A stretch of DNA of 64,000 nucleotides from Tropicibacter naphthalenivorans (GTDB lineage Bacteria > Pseudomonadota > Alphaproteobacteria > Rhodobacterales > Rhodobacteraceae), in NCBI RefSeq assembly GCF_900176475.1, contig NZ_FWXX01000004.1, positions 124,001 through 188,000 of the forward strand, written 5' to 3'. The notes under the pieces are model-generated. The model searched no databases and was not told the DNA's origin. It saw nothing but the letters and a program-made list of their open reading frames with translations. This document shows, in pieces, positions 1-8,527 of this stretch. Position numbers and translations under genes: made by a program. The number at the start of each line of letters is the position of its first letter. The first letter of the stretch is position 1.

Positions 1-1
1 G

Positions 2-652
2 ACTTCGGACTATTTCCGCGACCTGCATACCTCGCACGGTGTCGACATCCGCGAAGGCGTGGGCCTGTCGAAGCTGACCGGCGAGGGCGCGGTGACTGGC
101 GCGGAACTGGCCGATGGCACCACGCTGGAGGTGGATTTCGTCATCGTCGGCGTCGGCATCACCCCGACGTCCGGTCTGGCCGAGGCGGCGGGGCTGGAGC
201 TGGACAACGGCATTGCGGTGAACGCCCAGTGCCAGACCTCTGATCCGTCGATCTGGGCGGCGGGCGACTGCGCAAGCTTTGTCCACAACGGCACCCGGAT
301 GCGTCTGGAAAGCGTTGGCAACGCCATCGACATGGGCGAATTGGTCGCCGACAACATCATGGGCGCGGGCCGCGATTACGTCGCCAAGCCGTGGTTCTGG
401 TCCGACCAATACGACACCAAGCTGCAGATCGCCGGGCTGAATGCCGGCTACGACAAAATCGTCACGCGCAAGGGCGCAGGCGACGAGGTGTCGTTCTGGT
501 ACTACGCGGGCGACAAACTGCTGGCGGTGGACGCGATGAACGACAGCCGTGCCTACATGGTCGGCAAGCGCTTGATCGAAGGCGGAAAATCCCCGGCGGC
601 AGAGGCCGTGGCGGATGCCTCGACCGACCTCAAGGCGCTGCTGAAAGCGTGA
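2..652 (+). CDS. FAD-dependent ferredoxin reductase-type oxidoreductase, C-terminal part (5' end outside window)
   Basis: The frame is open from base 2, so the N-terminal FAD domain lies before the window; 216 residues are visible. The visible part has the end of an NAD-binding domain (VIVGVGITPT) and then the second FAD contact WAAGDCA. It ends with the C-terminal dimerisation-type domain containing PWFWSDQY, which is typical of putidaredoxin/rhodocoxin-type ferredoxin reductases that pass electrons from NAD(P)H to a ferredoxin. The physiological partner is unknown because no ferredoxin or P450 gene is in view. The stop codon overlaps the rsmD start (GTGA), so the two genes are probably translationally coupled. 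Confidence 0.85.
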   Translation, partial: TSDYFRDLHTSHGVDIREGVGLSKLTGEGAVTGAELADGTTLEVDFVIVGVGITPTSGLAEAAGLELDNGIAVNAQCQTSDPSIWAAGDCASFVHNGTRMRLESVGNAIDMGELVADNIMGAGRDYVAKPWFWSDQYDTKLQIAGLNAGYDKIVTRKGAGDEVSFWYYAGDKLLAVDAMNDSRAYMVGKRLIEGGKSPAAEAVADASTDLKALLKA

Positions 653-1206
653 GGATCATCGCCGGAGACTTTCGCGGGCGTCGGTTGACGCCCGTGGGCA
701 AGGGGGACGCGGGCGCGCACCTGCGTCCCACCACCGACCGCGTGCGCGAGAGCCTGTTCAACATGCTGGCGGGCGGGCGCTTTGGCGAGCCGTTCGAAGA
801 CGCGCAGGTGCTGGACCTGTTCGCCGGAACGGGGGCTTTGGGCCTAGAGGCGCTGTCGCGCGGGGCGGCGCATGTGACCTTGGTGGAAAATGGCCGCGTC
901 GGGGCCAAGCTGATCCGCGCCAACATTGCCCTGCTGGGCTGCGGCGACCGGGCGCGCATGCTGGGCGCGGATGCCACCCGCCTGCCCGCCGCGGGCACCC
1001 CTTGTTCGCTGGTTTTCCTTGATCCTCCGTATGGCAAGGATCTGGGCGCGCGCGCCTTGGACGCCGCCCACAAAGGCGGCTGGATCGCCCCCGGCGCGCT
1101 GATCGTCTGGGAGGAAAACGCCCCCCAGCCCGCGCCCGAGGGCTTTGTCCCGCTGGACACCAAGCGCTACGGCGACACCACCGTCACGCTGCTAGAGGCG
1201 CGGTAA
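649..1206 (+). CDS. rsmD: 16S rRNA (guanine(966)-N2)-methyltransferase RsmD
   Basis: This 185-residue SAM-dependent methyltransferase modifies G966 of 16S rRNA during small-subunit assembly. The start is the GTG that overlaps the upstream stop, giving the family N-terminus MRIIAGDFRGRRL. The conserved LRPTTDRVRESLFNML lies at about residues 25-40, the SAM-binding glycine motif LFAGTGALGLEAL at 57-69, and the catalytic DPPY at 125-128. Length matches the family. It is cotranscribed with the reductase upstream and faces the converging hydrolase gene across a 1-base gap. The frame stays open far upstream, but that extension only shadows the reductase. Confidence 0.93.
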   Translation: MRIIAGDFRGRRLTPVGKGDAGAHLRPTTDRVRESLFNMLAGGRFGEPFEDAQVLDLFAGTGALGLEALSRGAAHVTLVENGRVGAKLIRANIALLGCGDRARMLGADATRLPAAGTPCSLVFLDPPYGKDLGARALDAAHKGGWIAPGALIVWEENAPQPAPEGFVPLDTKRYGDTTVTLLEAR

Positions 1207-1207
1207 G

Positions 1208-2176
1208 TTACCACTGCCACATGGCCGGGACGAACTGATAGGCCTCGCCCTCTTTGCGCACGTGGCCGACGCCGGGGAACGGGAAGTGATAGCCCAGAAC
1301 GGCCATCCGATCCGTCGCCGCCATGTCCAGCAAGCGCTTGCGGGTGGCGACGGTTACATCGCCGTCCATGTCAAAACCGTTGAACCACTCGGGCCGCGCA
1401 AAGCTCATGTAGGCGTGGCTCATGCTGTCGCCGAGCGCGAGCAACTGCTGGCCCTCGCTTTCGACGATGATCGACATGTGACCCGGCGTGTGGCCCGGCG
1501 TGTCGATGACGCGAATGCCCGGCGCGATTTCCTGCTCGTCCGCCATCAGCGTCCACTCGGCCCCGTCCACGTTCAGCGAGTTCACCGCGCCCACGACGAA
1601 CTGCTGCATCTCGGCGGGCACGTTCGAGGCCAGCCCGTCCTGCGTCCAAAAAGCGTGCTCTGCCCCGCCGATGAAATACTGCGCATCCGGCAGGATCGCC
1701 TCGTCGAAATCGTCGCGAATGCCCCAGATGTGGTCAGGGTGGGCGTGGGTGATCACCACATGTGTGATCTCGGCCCCGTCGATGCCTGCGCTGGCGAGGT
1801 TGTCCATCAGACTGCCCGCCGTGGGCAAAAAGCGCGAGCCAGAGCCCACATCGACCAACACCTTGGCGTCCCCAAGTTCGATCACGATGTGGTTGGTGTG
1901 GCTGTAGTTGGTGTCCGGCGACAGGAAATAGCTGGTCAGAAAAGCCTGCACCTCGGCGGAATCGGCGTTGACCCCAAGGCCGCTGACCGGGGTTTCCAGA
2001 TGGCCGTCCGAGACGATGGTCAGCTTGGCCTGCCCCAGCGTGAAAGAGAAATGCGACGGGTTGCTCGCGCTCGGCGCGCCCAAGGTCTGCGCACGGGCGG
2101 CAACCGGCAAAGCCAGCGCAGGTGCGGCGGCAGCCATCGAGAAAATCTCGCGGCGGGTGGGTTTGAAGATGGTCAT
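1208..2176 (-). CDS. MBL-fold metallo-hydrolase with Tat signal peptide
   Basis: A 322-residue metallo-beta-lactamase-fold hydrolase. The N-terminus has a twin-arginine signal (TRREIF, then a hydrophobic run ending AARAQ near residue 30), so it is predicted to be exported folded. The metal motif THAHPDH is at residues 143-149 and a second ligand block, DTPGHTPGH, is further on. The substrate cannot be set from sequence; lactonase-like or other hydrolase roles fit the fold. The start was moved to the ATG at 2174-2176 because GGGAGG sits five bases before it, while a longer frame begins without a ribosome site. It is divergent from the TRAP receptor gene across 279 bp. Confidence 0.82.
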   Translation of the reverse strand: MTIFKPTRREIFSMAAAAPALALPVAARAQTLGAPSASNPSHFSFTLGQAKLTIVSDGHLETPVSGLGVNADSAEVQAFLTSYFLSPDTNYSHTNHIVIELGDAKVLVDVGSGSRFLPTAGSLMDNLASAGIDGAEITHVVITHAHPDHIWGIRDDFDEAILPDAQYFIGGAEHAFWTQDGLASNVPAEMQQFVVGAVNSLNVDGAEWTLMADEQEIAPGIRVIDTPGHTPGHMSIIVESEGQQLLALGDSMSHAYMSFARPEWFNGFDMDGDVTVATRKRLLDMAATDRMAVLGYHFPFPGVGHVRKEGEAYQFVPAMWQW

Positions 2177-2455
2177 TTGGCCTCCCTGAAATTCAAGCAT
2201 TCGCATGAGAAGATATCACTGCAGGGGCGCATTTCCACGATTCCTTGCGTCAAATCCGCAGGTTTCCCGGCCAGAGAAAAACACCCGCCAATTCCCACCC
2301 GCCGGGTGAAAATTCATTTTTATCAAATGGTTAAATCCCAAATTTTAGCGTATTGCGACGCATTGGCTGTTGCGCTGGATTTGCCTTGGGCTTATTTCAG
2401 CGTCGTCGCCGCGATGCAGCAACGCCCGCGGCACCATCAGTAAGGAGATCGCCAA

Positions 2456-3496
2456 ATGACGATCAAGACCGCAGCTTTCACCCTTATGGCGGGCCTCATG
2501 GCCAGCACTGCGATGGCCCAAGAGGTCACTTTGCGCTTTCAGCACTTTGTGTCGCCCCAGTCGGCCAACCCCAAATACTTCATCGAGCCTTGGGCCGAAA
2601 AGATCGAGGCCGAGTCCGGCGGTCGCATCAAGGTTGAGATCTATCCCTTTATGCAGCTGGGCGGCACCGCGCCGGAACAGTTCGACCTGATCCAGGACGG
2701 CGTGATCGACGGCGGTTGGGTGATCCCCGGCTATCAGGCGGGGCGTTTCCCGGAAACCGAGGCGCTGGAACTGCCCTTTATGGTGACCAAATCCGCCGAG
2801 GAAGCCAGCCGCGTGGCCTGGGAATTCACCCAGAAGTACCTGACCGACGACTTTGAGAACGTCCACCTGATCGCCGCGCACATGCACGGCCGCGGCTTGG
2901 TGCACAAGAAAGGCCCGGCGGTCGATGATCTGACCGACTTCGAAGGCCTCAAGCTGCGCGGCCCCTCGCGCCCGGCGACCCTGCTGCTGGAGAAACTCGG
3001 CGCGATGCCCATCGGGATGCCGGTGCCGCAGTTCACCGAAAGCCTGTCCAAGGGCGTCGTCGATGGCGGCGTGATTACGTGGGAGATGTCGCCGTCGCTG
3101 AAGCTGGACGAGCTGACCGACAGCCACACGGATGTGGCGGGGGACTACTCGCTGTACAACCTGTTCTTCATCTGGGCGATGAACAAGGACGTGTACGAGA
3201 GCCTGCCGGACGACCTGCGCGCGGTGATCGACGCGAACTCGGGTCTGGAAACCTCGGCCTGGGCGGGGCGTGCGCATGACTTGGGCGACGCGGACGGCAA
3301 GGCGGTGATGATCGCGGCGGGCAACGAGGTAGCAGAAATGTCGCCCGAGATGACCGAAGTGATCAAGGCCAAGGGTGATGAGGTGATCGCCGACTGGATC
3401 GCCGACATGGACGCCAAGGGCCTGCCCGGCGCGCAGATGGTCAAGGACGCCCGCGCACTGGTCGAGGCCAACAAGGGCGCGCAGCCCGAGGGCTGA
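2456..3496 (+). CDS. dctP: TRAP transporter solute-binding protein, DctP family
   Basis: A 346-residue periplasmic receptor. A signal peptide ends at about MASTAMA-Q (residue 22), followed by the DctP fold, which delivers carboxylate-type ligands to a TRAP membrane pair. AAGGAG stands eight bases before the ATG. No dctQ or dctM membrane genes are next to it: a strong terminator follows at once and the next gene is map on the other strand. The receptor must therefore use membrane subunits encoded elsewhere. The ligand is unknown. The preceding 279 bp are AT-rich at 2310-2350 and probably hold divergent promoters, but no clear box was found. Confidence 0.88.
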   Translation: MTIKTAAFTLMAGLMASTAMAQEVTLRFQHFVSPQSANPKYFIEPWAEKIEAESGGRIKVEIYPFMQLGGTAPEQFDLIQDGVIDGGWVIPGYQAGRFPETEALELPFMVTKSAEEASRVAWEFTQKYLTDDFENVHLIAAHMHGRGLVHKKGPAVDDLTDFEGLKLRGPSRPATLLLEKLGAMPIGMPVPQFTESLSKGVVDGGVITWEMSPSLKLDELTDSHTDVAGDYSLYNLFFIWAMNKDVYESLPDDLRAVIDANSGLETSAWAGRAHDLGDADGKAVMIAAGNEVAEMSPEMTEVIKAKGDEVIADWIADMDAKGLPGAQMVKDARALVEANKGAQPEG

Positions 3497-3514
3497 TACG
3501 CCAAGCGGATACGG

Positions 3515-3560
3515 CAAGATAAAAGGGCGTGCGGAGAAATCCACACGCCCTTTTATCTTG
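3515..3560. terminator. Strong terminator, probably bidirectional
   Basis: A perfect 17-bp inverted repeat: CAAGATAAAAGGGCGTG at 3515-3531 pairs with its exact complement at 3544-3560 around a 12-base spacer. The outer arms are A/T-rich, so a U-run follows the G/C stem in either direction. It closes dctP and could also stop reading from map on the opposite strand. Confidence 0.85.
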
Positions 3561-3561
3561 C

Positions 3562-3627
3562 GGGGCCCAAATCTCTTGCAAGAGATTTGCAAATTCCTTC
3601 GCTAAGGAATTTGCCCCCGTGCCCCTG
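3562..3627. repeat. Three-way-junction dispersed repeat, copy 1
   Basis: Two adjacent hairpins lie inside a G/C clamp. Hairpin 1 has arms AAATCTCTT (3569-3577) and AAGAGATTT (3580-3588). After a GC linker, hairpin 2 has arms AAATTCCTT (3591-3599) and AAGGAATTT (3604-3612). The flanks GGGG and CCCCC can pair, and the copy ends GTGCCCCTG as copy 3 does. It lies between the dctP terminator and the end of map. Confidence 0.8.
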
Positions 3628-3632
3628 AGACG

Positions 3633-4445
3633 TCAGCTTTTGTAGGTCGGGTGGAACAGGCCAGCCGGAGACAACGTAAAGATATCGCAGCCGTCGGCCG
3701 TCACCCCGATGGAATGCTCGAACTGCGCCGACAGGGATTTGTCGCGCGTCACCGCTGTCCAGTCGTCCGCCAGCACCTTGGTTTCCGGGCGGCCCACGTT
3801 GACCATTGGCTCGATGGTAAAGAACATGCCTTCTTCCAGCACTGGCCCTGTCCTTGCGCGCCCGTAATGCAGCACGTTCGGCGGCGCGTGGAACACCCGA
3901 CCCAGACCGTGGCCGCAAAAGTCACGCACCACCGACATGCGCTGCGCTTCAACGTAGGTCTGGATCGCGTGGCCGATGTCGCCAAAGGTGTTGCCGGGTT
4001 TGACCGCCTCAATGCCCAGCATCAGCGCGTCATGCGTGACTTGGATCAGGCGCTCTGCCTTGCGCGGCAGCTTGCCCGCCACGTACATCCGCGAGGTATC
4101 GCCGTACCAACCATCCACGATCACCGTCACGTCGATGTTCAGGATATCGCCGTCTTTGAGCTTTTTGTCGCCGGGAATGCCGTGGCAGACCACATGGTTC
4201 ACCGAGATACAGGACGCGTGCTGATAGCCCTTGTAGCCGATGGTCGCGGAAATCGCCCCCGCGTCGTTCACCCGGTTGCGGATAAAGTCATCAATCGCGC
4301 CCGTCGTCTGGCCGACAAAGACATGCTCTGCCACCTCGTCGAGGATCTGCGCGGCCAGCTCGCCCGCCTTGTGCATCCCGGCGAAATCGCCGTCTTCATA
4401 AATCCGGATCCCTTCGCGGGTCACTCGGCCGCCATCTGCACTCAC
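3633..4445 (-). CDS. map: Type I methionine aminopeptidase
   Basis: A 270-residue cytosolic enzyme that removes the initiator methionine from new proteins. The metal ligands are visible: the two aspartates in DVTVIVDGWYGDTS, His in CGHGLGRVFH, Glu in FTIEPMVN and Glu in FEHSIGV. Length is normal for the bacterial type I form. It is transcribed alone, divergent from the mechanosensitive channel gene across about 134 bp. The three-way-junction repeat copy 1 and the dctP terminator follow its stop codon. Confidence 0.96.
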   Translation of the reverse strand: MSADGGRVTREGIRIYEDGDFAGMHKAGELAAQILDEVAEHVFVGQTTGAIDDFIRNRVNDAGAISATIGYKGYQHASCISVNHVVCHGIPGDKKLKDGDILNIDVTVIVDGWYGDTSRMYVAGKLPRKAERLIQVTHDALMLGIEAVKPGNTFGDIGHAIQTYVEAQRMSVVRDFCGHGLGRVFHAPPNVLHYGRARTGPVLEEGMFFTIEPMVNVGRPETKVLADDWTAVTRDKSLSAQFEHSIGVTADGCDIFTLSPAGLFHPTYKS

Positions 4446-4579
4446 GTTACGCTCCGTCCTTGGTTTGCGGGTTATGTAACGCCTTACCTTGGCTTTTGCC
4501 AGACCACCCTGCGCCGCAAGCCGGGAACTTTGGTCCTCTGCAGGGCGTTTTGATCAAAACAAGACCGGAGACAGGACAG

Positions 4580-5506
4580 ATGGAGCAGCTGACGCAGCTG
4601 ATGAACACCGAAATTTACAACGGCAAATCTCTGTCGGATTTGCTGACGCTGGAATTCCTCGCGCAGATCCTTGGCAATGTGGTGGCAGCCATTGTCATCC
4701 TGCTGGTCGGCTGGATGATCGCCAATTGGACGCGCCGCCGCATCCAGACCCTTGGCGAAAACCACGCGCGCTTCGACACCACGCTGTTCCACTTTCTTGG
4801 AAATGCCGCGCGCTACGTGGTGCTGGCCTTTACCGCGCTTTTCGTGCTGAACACCTTTGGCGTGCAGACCACGTCGATTGTTGCGGCCATCGGCGCCGCC
4901 GGTCTGGCTGTCGGCCTAGCCCTACAAGGGACCCTGTCCAACGTCGCTGCCGGTGTGATGATCGTGGTGTTTCGCCCCATCAAGATCGGCGATTTCGTCG
5001 AGGTCGCGGGCGAGATGGGCACCGTCAAGGACATCACCCTGAACACTACGGAACTGGCCTCGCTCAGCAACGTGCAAGTGATTATCCCCAACGCCCAAGT
5101 CTGGGGCAACGTGATCGAAAATTACTCGGTTTATCCGACCCGCCGCGCCGAGTGGACCTTTGGCGTGGGCTATGGTGCGAACCTGAAAACCGCCGAAGAG
5201 ACCATCCGCCAGACCATCATGGCCGATCCCCGCTCGCTGTCCGAGCCTGCGCCGTTCATCCAAGTGAACGGTCTGGGCGACAGCTCGGTGGATTTCCTCG
5301 TGCGGGTCTGGGTCGAGAGCGCCGATTACTTCCAATACCAAGCCGACATGAAACGCGCGGTCAAAGAGGCGCTGGACGCCGCCGGGGTCGACATTCCCTT
5401 TCCGACGCGCACTTTGGTCATGGACGATGGCGATGCGCCGAGCCCCTCTGATCCAAACCCGAAAACGGACAATCGCGGGCTGGATGGCGACGAAGAGGCC
5501 GCCTGA
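4580..5506 (+). CDS. Small-conductance mechanosensitive channel (MscS family)
   Basis: A 308-residue inner-membrane channel that would release solutes on hypo-osmotic shock. It has about three N-terminal transmembrane segments. The pore-lining helix region is AAIGAAGLAVGLALQGTLSNVAAG and the beta domain follows (IGDFVEVAGEMGTVKDI, then the VIIPNAQVWG motif). The start was set at the ATG at 4580, preceded by GGAGACAGGACAG, because the 40 in-frame residues before it do not look like channel sequence. The last 25 residues form an acidic, Pro/Ser/Asp-rich tail (DDGDAPSPSDPN) that is probably disordered. Confidence 0.9.
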   Translation: MEQLTQLMNTEIYNGKSLSDLLTLEFLAQILGNVVAAIVILLVGWMIANWTRRRIQTLGENHARFDTTLFHFLGNAARYVVLAFTALFVLNTFGVQTTSIVAAIGAAGLAVGLALQGTLSNVAAGVMIVVFRPIKIGDFVEVAGEMGTVKDITLNTTELASLSNVQVIIPNAQVWGNVIENYSVYPTRRAEWTFGVGYGANLKTAEETIRQTIMADPRSLSEPAPFIQVNGLGDSSVDFLVRVWVESADYFQYQADMKRAVKEALDAAGVDIPFPTRTLVMDDGDAPSPSDPNPKTDNRGLDGDEEAA

Positions 5507-5568
5507 CCCACCGCTTTCCTTTGGGCTGCGAGGCGCGTACACCTGCGCCAACAGCCCGGAGGTCCCCC

Positions 5569-6228
5569 ATGTCGTTTCTCACCCTCGTCCGCCACGGCCA
5601 AGCCAACTCGACCGCACGCGATGAGGGCGGCTATGACAAGCTGAGCGATCTGGGCTGGCAGCAGGCGCGCTGGCTGGGCGACTACTTTCGCAGCGCAGGC
5701 GACCGCTACGCCCGCGTCTACACCGGCACCCTGCGCCGCCACATCGAGACCGCCGAGGCGATCAACCCCGATTGCACCCAAGCGCCGGTGCAGGACGCGC
5801 GCCTGAACGAGATGTCCTACTTTGACCTCGCCCACGCGCTGGAACAACAGCACGGCATCCCGATCCCGCAGGACCGCGAAGGCTTTGTCAGCCACCTGCC
5901 GGTGCTGTTCGGACACTGGCACGATGGCAAGATCGAGAACCCGCCTGAGAGTTTCCAGGCCTTTGAAACCCGCGTGCGCGATGCTCTGACAGAGATCGCA
6001 GCAGGCGACGGGCGGGCGCTGATCGTGACCTCCGGCGGGTTGATCGGCATGGCCATGCGCATCGTGATGGGGCTGGACCTGACGGCGATGGCGCACGCCT
6101 GCCTCGCGATTGAGAACAGCTCAGTCCACCGGGTTCAGCCCTTGCCCACCGGGCTGGCGCTGACACAATTCAACGCCCTGCCGCACCTTGATACGCCGGA
6201 CCGGCAGCACGCCCGCAGCCACCTGTGA
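5569..6228 (+). CDS. Histidine phosphatase family protein
   Basis: A 219-residue phosphoglycerate-mutase-like phosphatase. The RHG motif LVRHGQAN, holding the phospho-accepting His, is at residues 6-13 and is followed by the typical TGTLRRHIETA. The second histidine expected in the fold is not in the canonical GHG context that I can point to, so the substrate is unassigned. The start follows a clear GGAGG at 5558-5562; the upstream in-frame extension was rejected. Repeat copy 2 begins on the base after the stop codon, so it probably lies in the mRNA 3' end. Confidence 0.82.
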   Translation: MSFLTLVRHGQANSTARDEGGYDKLSDLGWQQARWLGDYFRSAGDRYARVYTGTLRRHIETAEAINPDCTQAPVQDARLNEMSYFDLAHALEQQHGIPIPQDREGFVSHLPVLFGHWHDGKIENPPESFQAFETRVRDALTEIAAGDGRALIVTSGGLIGMAMRIVMGLDLTAMAHACLAIENSSVHRVQPLPTGLALTQFNALPHLDTPDRQHARSHL

Positions 6229-6281
6229 GGGCCAAATTCCTTCCAAGGAATTTGCAAAAGTCTTGAAAGACTTTTGGTCCC
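6229..6281. repeat. Three-way-junction dispersed repeat, copy 2
   Basis: It starts directly after the phosphatase stop codon. The outer clamp is GGGCC (6229-6233) with GGTCCC (6276-6281). Hairpin 1 is AAATTCCTT (6234-6242) with AAGGAATTT (6245-6253). Hairpin 2 is AAAAGTCTT (6256-6264) with AAGACTTTT (6267-6275). The stem sequences differ from copies 1 and 3, but pairing is kept. Confidence 0.82.
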
Positions 6282-6345
6282 GCGGGTGGCCCCCTTGCAC
6301 TTTGACCGCAGCGGCGCGACAGTCCGCCCAAGTGCAGGAGACCAC

Positions 6346-7392
6346 ATGACACATCTTTGGATCAGAGCCGAAAGCCGCCCCAACGAAGAGCGCGTCGGCA
6401 TCACCCCCGACGGCGTCCGCGCCGCCATCGCCAAGGGCATCCACGTCACCCTTGAGGACAGCCCGACCCGCGTCATCCCGTCCGAAGACTTCGTCGCCGC
6501 AGGTGCCACCCTCGCCGAGGAAGGCAGCTGGCCGGACGCCCCGCGCGATGCCATCATCTTTGGCCTCAAGGAACTGCCCGACGACGGCACGCCCCTGCCC
6601 CATCGCCACATTATGTTCGGCCACGCCTACAAGGGCCAAGAGGCCGGGCAGCGCCTGCTCGCGCGCTTTGGAGCTGGGGGCGGCGCGCTTTATGACCTTG
6701 AGTACCTCACCGACGCCGCTGGCCGCCGCGTCGCTGCGTTTGGCTATTGGGCGGGCTTTGCCGGGGCGGCGGTGTCGATCCTCGCCTGGGCGGCCCAGCA
6801 GCGCGATCAGGTCTGCCCCGCCGTCACCACTTGGCCGAATTCCGAAGCCATGCTGACCGACCTGCGCGCGGCGCTCGGCGGCAAACGCCCCAAGGACGCG
6901 CTGGTGATCGGCGCTTTGGGCCGGGTCGGCACCGGCGCGTCGGACCTTTGCGCCGCGCTCGACATTCCGGTCACCAAGTGGGACATGGCCGAAACCGCGC
7001 ACGGCGGCCCCTTTCCCGAAGTTCTGACGCACGATCTGTTCTTCAACTGCATCCTCGCGCGCCCCGGCTGCCCGGTCTTTGTGCCCGCGGACGCCACCAC
7101 CGCCCAACGCGATCTGACCGTCATCGGCGACATCGCCTGCGATCCGCAGTCGGATTTCTCGCCCATCAAGGTCTATGACCGCGAAACCGACTGGCAGTCC
7201 CCCGTCACCCGCGCCCATGACGCGCCGCCCCTGGACGTTATGGCCATCGACAACCTGCCCTCGCTGCTGCCGCTCGAATCCTCTCAGGATTTCGCCCAGC
7301 AACTGCTGCCCCACCTGCTGACGCTGACCGCCATCGAGGACGGCGTCTGGGGCCGCGCCTTTGCCACCTACCAAGACCACAAGAAAGGCTGA
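6346..7392 (+). CDS. Saccharopine dehydrogenase, L-lysine-type (LYS1-like)
   Basis: A 348-residue oxidoreductase of the alanine dehydrogenase/saccharopine dehydrogenase fold (WIRAESRPNEERVGITPDGV at the N-terminus). The dinucleotide-binding segment LVIGALGRVGTGAS is near residue 186. It interconverts lysine plus 2-oxoglutarate with saccharopine. The start is the ATG at 6346 after CAGGAG; the longer frame runs back into the repeat. The second saccharopine dehydrogenase starts four bases after its stop, so the two form one operon. The pair is most simply read as the saccharopine route of lysine breakdown. Confidence 0.88.
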   Translation: MTHLWIRAESRPNEERVGITPDGVRAAIAKGIHVTLEDSPTRVIPSEDFVAAGATLAEEGSWPDAPRDAIIFGLKELPDDGTPLPHRHIMFGHAYKGQEAGQRLLARFGAGGGALYDLEYLTDAAGRRVAAFGYWAGFAGAAVSILAWAAQQRDQVCPAVTTWPNSEAMLTDLRAALGGKRPKDALVIGALGRVGTGASDLCAALDIPVTKWDMAETAHGGPFPEVLTHDLFFNCILARPGCPVFVPADATTAQRDLTVIGDIACDPQSDFSPIKVYDRETDWQSPVTRAHDAPPLDVMAIDNLPSLLPLESSQDFAQQLLPHLLTLTAIEDGVWGRAFATYQDHKKG

Positions 7393-7396
7393 TCCC

Positions 7397-8527
7397 ATGA
7401 CAATCCACTGGTGCGGCACCGGCCTGTCTTCGATCCCTGGCCTGCGTCGCCTGATCGAAAACGGCCATCAGGTCACCGTCTGGAACCGGACCACCGAAAA
7501 GGCGCGCGCCGCCGTTGGCGATCTGACGGACGACATCCACGCCTTTTCGCCCGAGGCGCTCGCCGCCAAGGTCCAGCCCGAGGATATCATCGTCTCGATG
7601 CTGCCCGGCGACTGGCACGTCGACTTGGCCGAGCTTGCCATCGCCAAGGGCGCGCATTTCGTCTCGTCCTCTTATATCGCGCCGGAAATGCGCGCGCTGG
7701 ATGCCAAGGCCAAAGAGGCCGGCGCGCGGCTGGTCAACGAGGTCGGCCTCGACCCCGGTATCGACCACCTGATGGCGCACGCCTTGGTGGCCGATTACAA
7801 GGCGTCGCCCGCCTTCGACAAGGGCAACGCGGTCAGTTTCCTGTCCTACTGCGGCGGCGTGCCGAAAGAGGCGAATGCCTTTCGCTACAAGTTCTCTTGG
7901 GCGCCGGTCGGCGTGCTCAAGGCGCTGCGCTCTCCGTCGAAATCCATCAAGCATTTCACCGAGCTCAACGTCTCGCGGCCTTGGGACGCGCTGTCGCGCT
8001 ATGACGCGCCGCTGCCTACGCCTGAGAGCTTCGAGGTCTATCCCAACCGCGAATCGCTGCCCTTCATGGCGGAGTATGGGTTCGGAAAAGACTGGAAGGT
8101 CAAGGACTTCGTCCGTGGCACCCTGCGTCTAAACGGCTGGGCCGAGGCGTGGAAGGACATCTTTGCCGAGGCGCCCAGCGCCAGCGACGAACGGCTGCAA
8201 GAGATCGCGGATGAGCTGCTGGCCGACAACGCCTACGCCCCCGGCGAGCCCGACCGCGTGGTTCTGTGCGTCGACCTCAAGGCCGAGGCCGAGGGCGAAA
8301 CCGTCTGGCACAAGACCTACGTTATGGACGCTTGGGGCGACGCGCGCGGCACCGCCATGGCGCGGCTGGTGTCGGTTCCGGTGTCGCTCGCGGTCGAGGC
8401 TGTGCTGAACCGCGAGATCGCACCGGGCGTGCACGCCGCCCCGTCCGACCCCAAGCTGGTCACCCGCTGGCTGGACGAGGTGCAGACCTTGGCGCAACAT
8501 CTGATGGTGGTGGACCAATGCGCCTGA
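7397..8527 (+). CDS. Saccharopine dehydrogenase, glutamate-forming type (LYS9-like)
   Basis: A 376-residue saccharopine reductase-family protein. The N-terminal Rossmann segment CGTGLSSIPGLRRLI is at residue 6 onward, and the family signature NEVGLDPGIDHLMAH is near residue 115. It is predicted to act on saccharopine together with the preceding enzyme, giving glutamate and 2-aminoadipate semialdehyde in the cytosol. It lies four bases after the LYS1-like gene and its last ten bases overlap the next gene, so all three are probably one transcript. Confidence 0.88.
   Translation: MTIHWCGTGLSSIPGLRRLIENGHQVTVWNRTTEKARAAVGDLTDDIHAFSPEALAAKVQPEDIIVSMLPGDWHVDLAELAIAKGAHFVSSSYIAPEMRALDAKAKEAGARLVNEVGLDPGIDHLMAHALVADYKASPAFDKGNAVSFLSYCGGVPKEANAFRYKFSWAPVGVLKALRSPSKSIKHFTELNVSRPWDALSRYDAPLPTPESFEVYPNRESLPFMAEYGFGKDWKVKDFVRGTLRLNGWAEAWKDIFAEAPSASDERLQEIADELLADNAYAPGEPDRVVLCVDLKAEAEGETVWHKTYVMDAWGDARGTAMARLVSVPVSLAVEAVLNREIAPGVHAAPSDPKLVTRWLDEVQTLAQHLMVVDQCA

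Noticed and set aside
391-648. N-terminal extension of rsmD
   Set aside because: It shadows the reductase gene in another frame. The GTG at 649 gives the conserved RsmD N-terminus.
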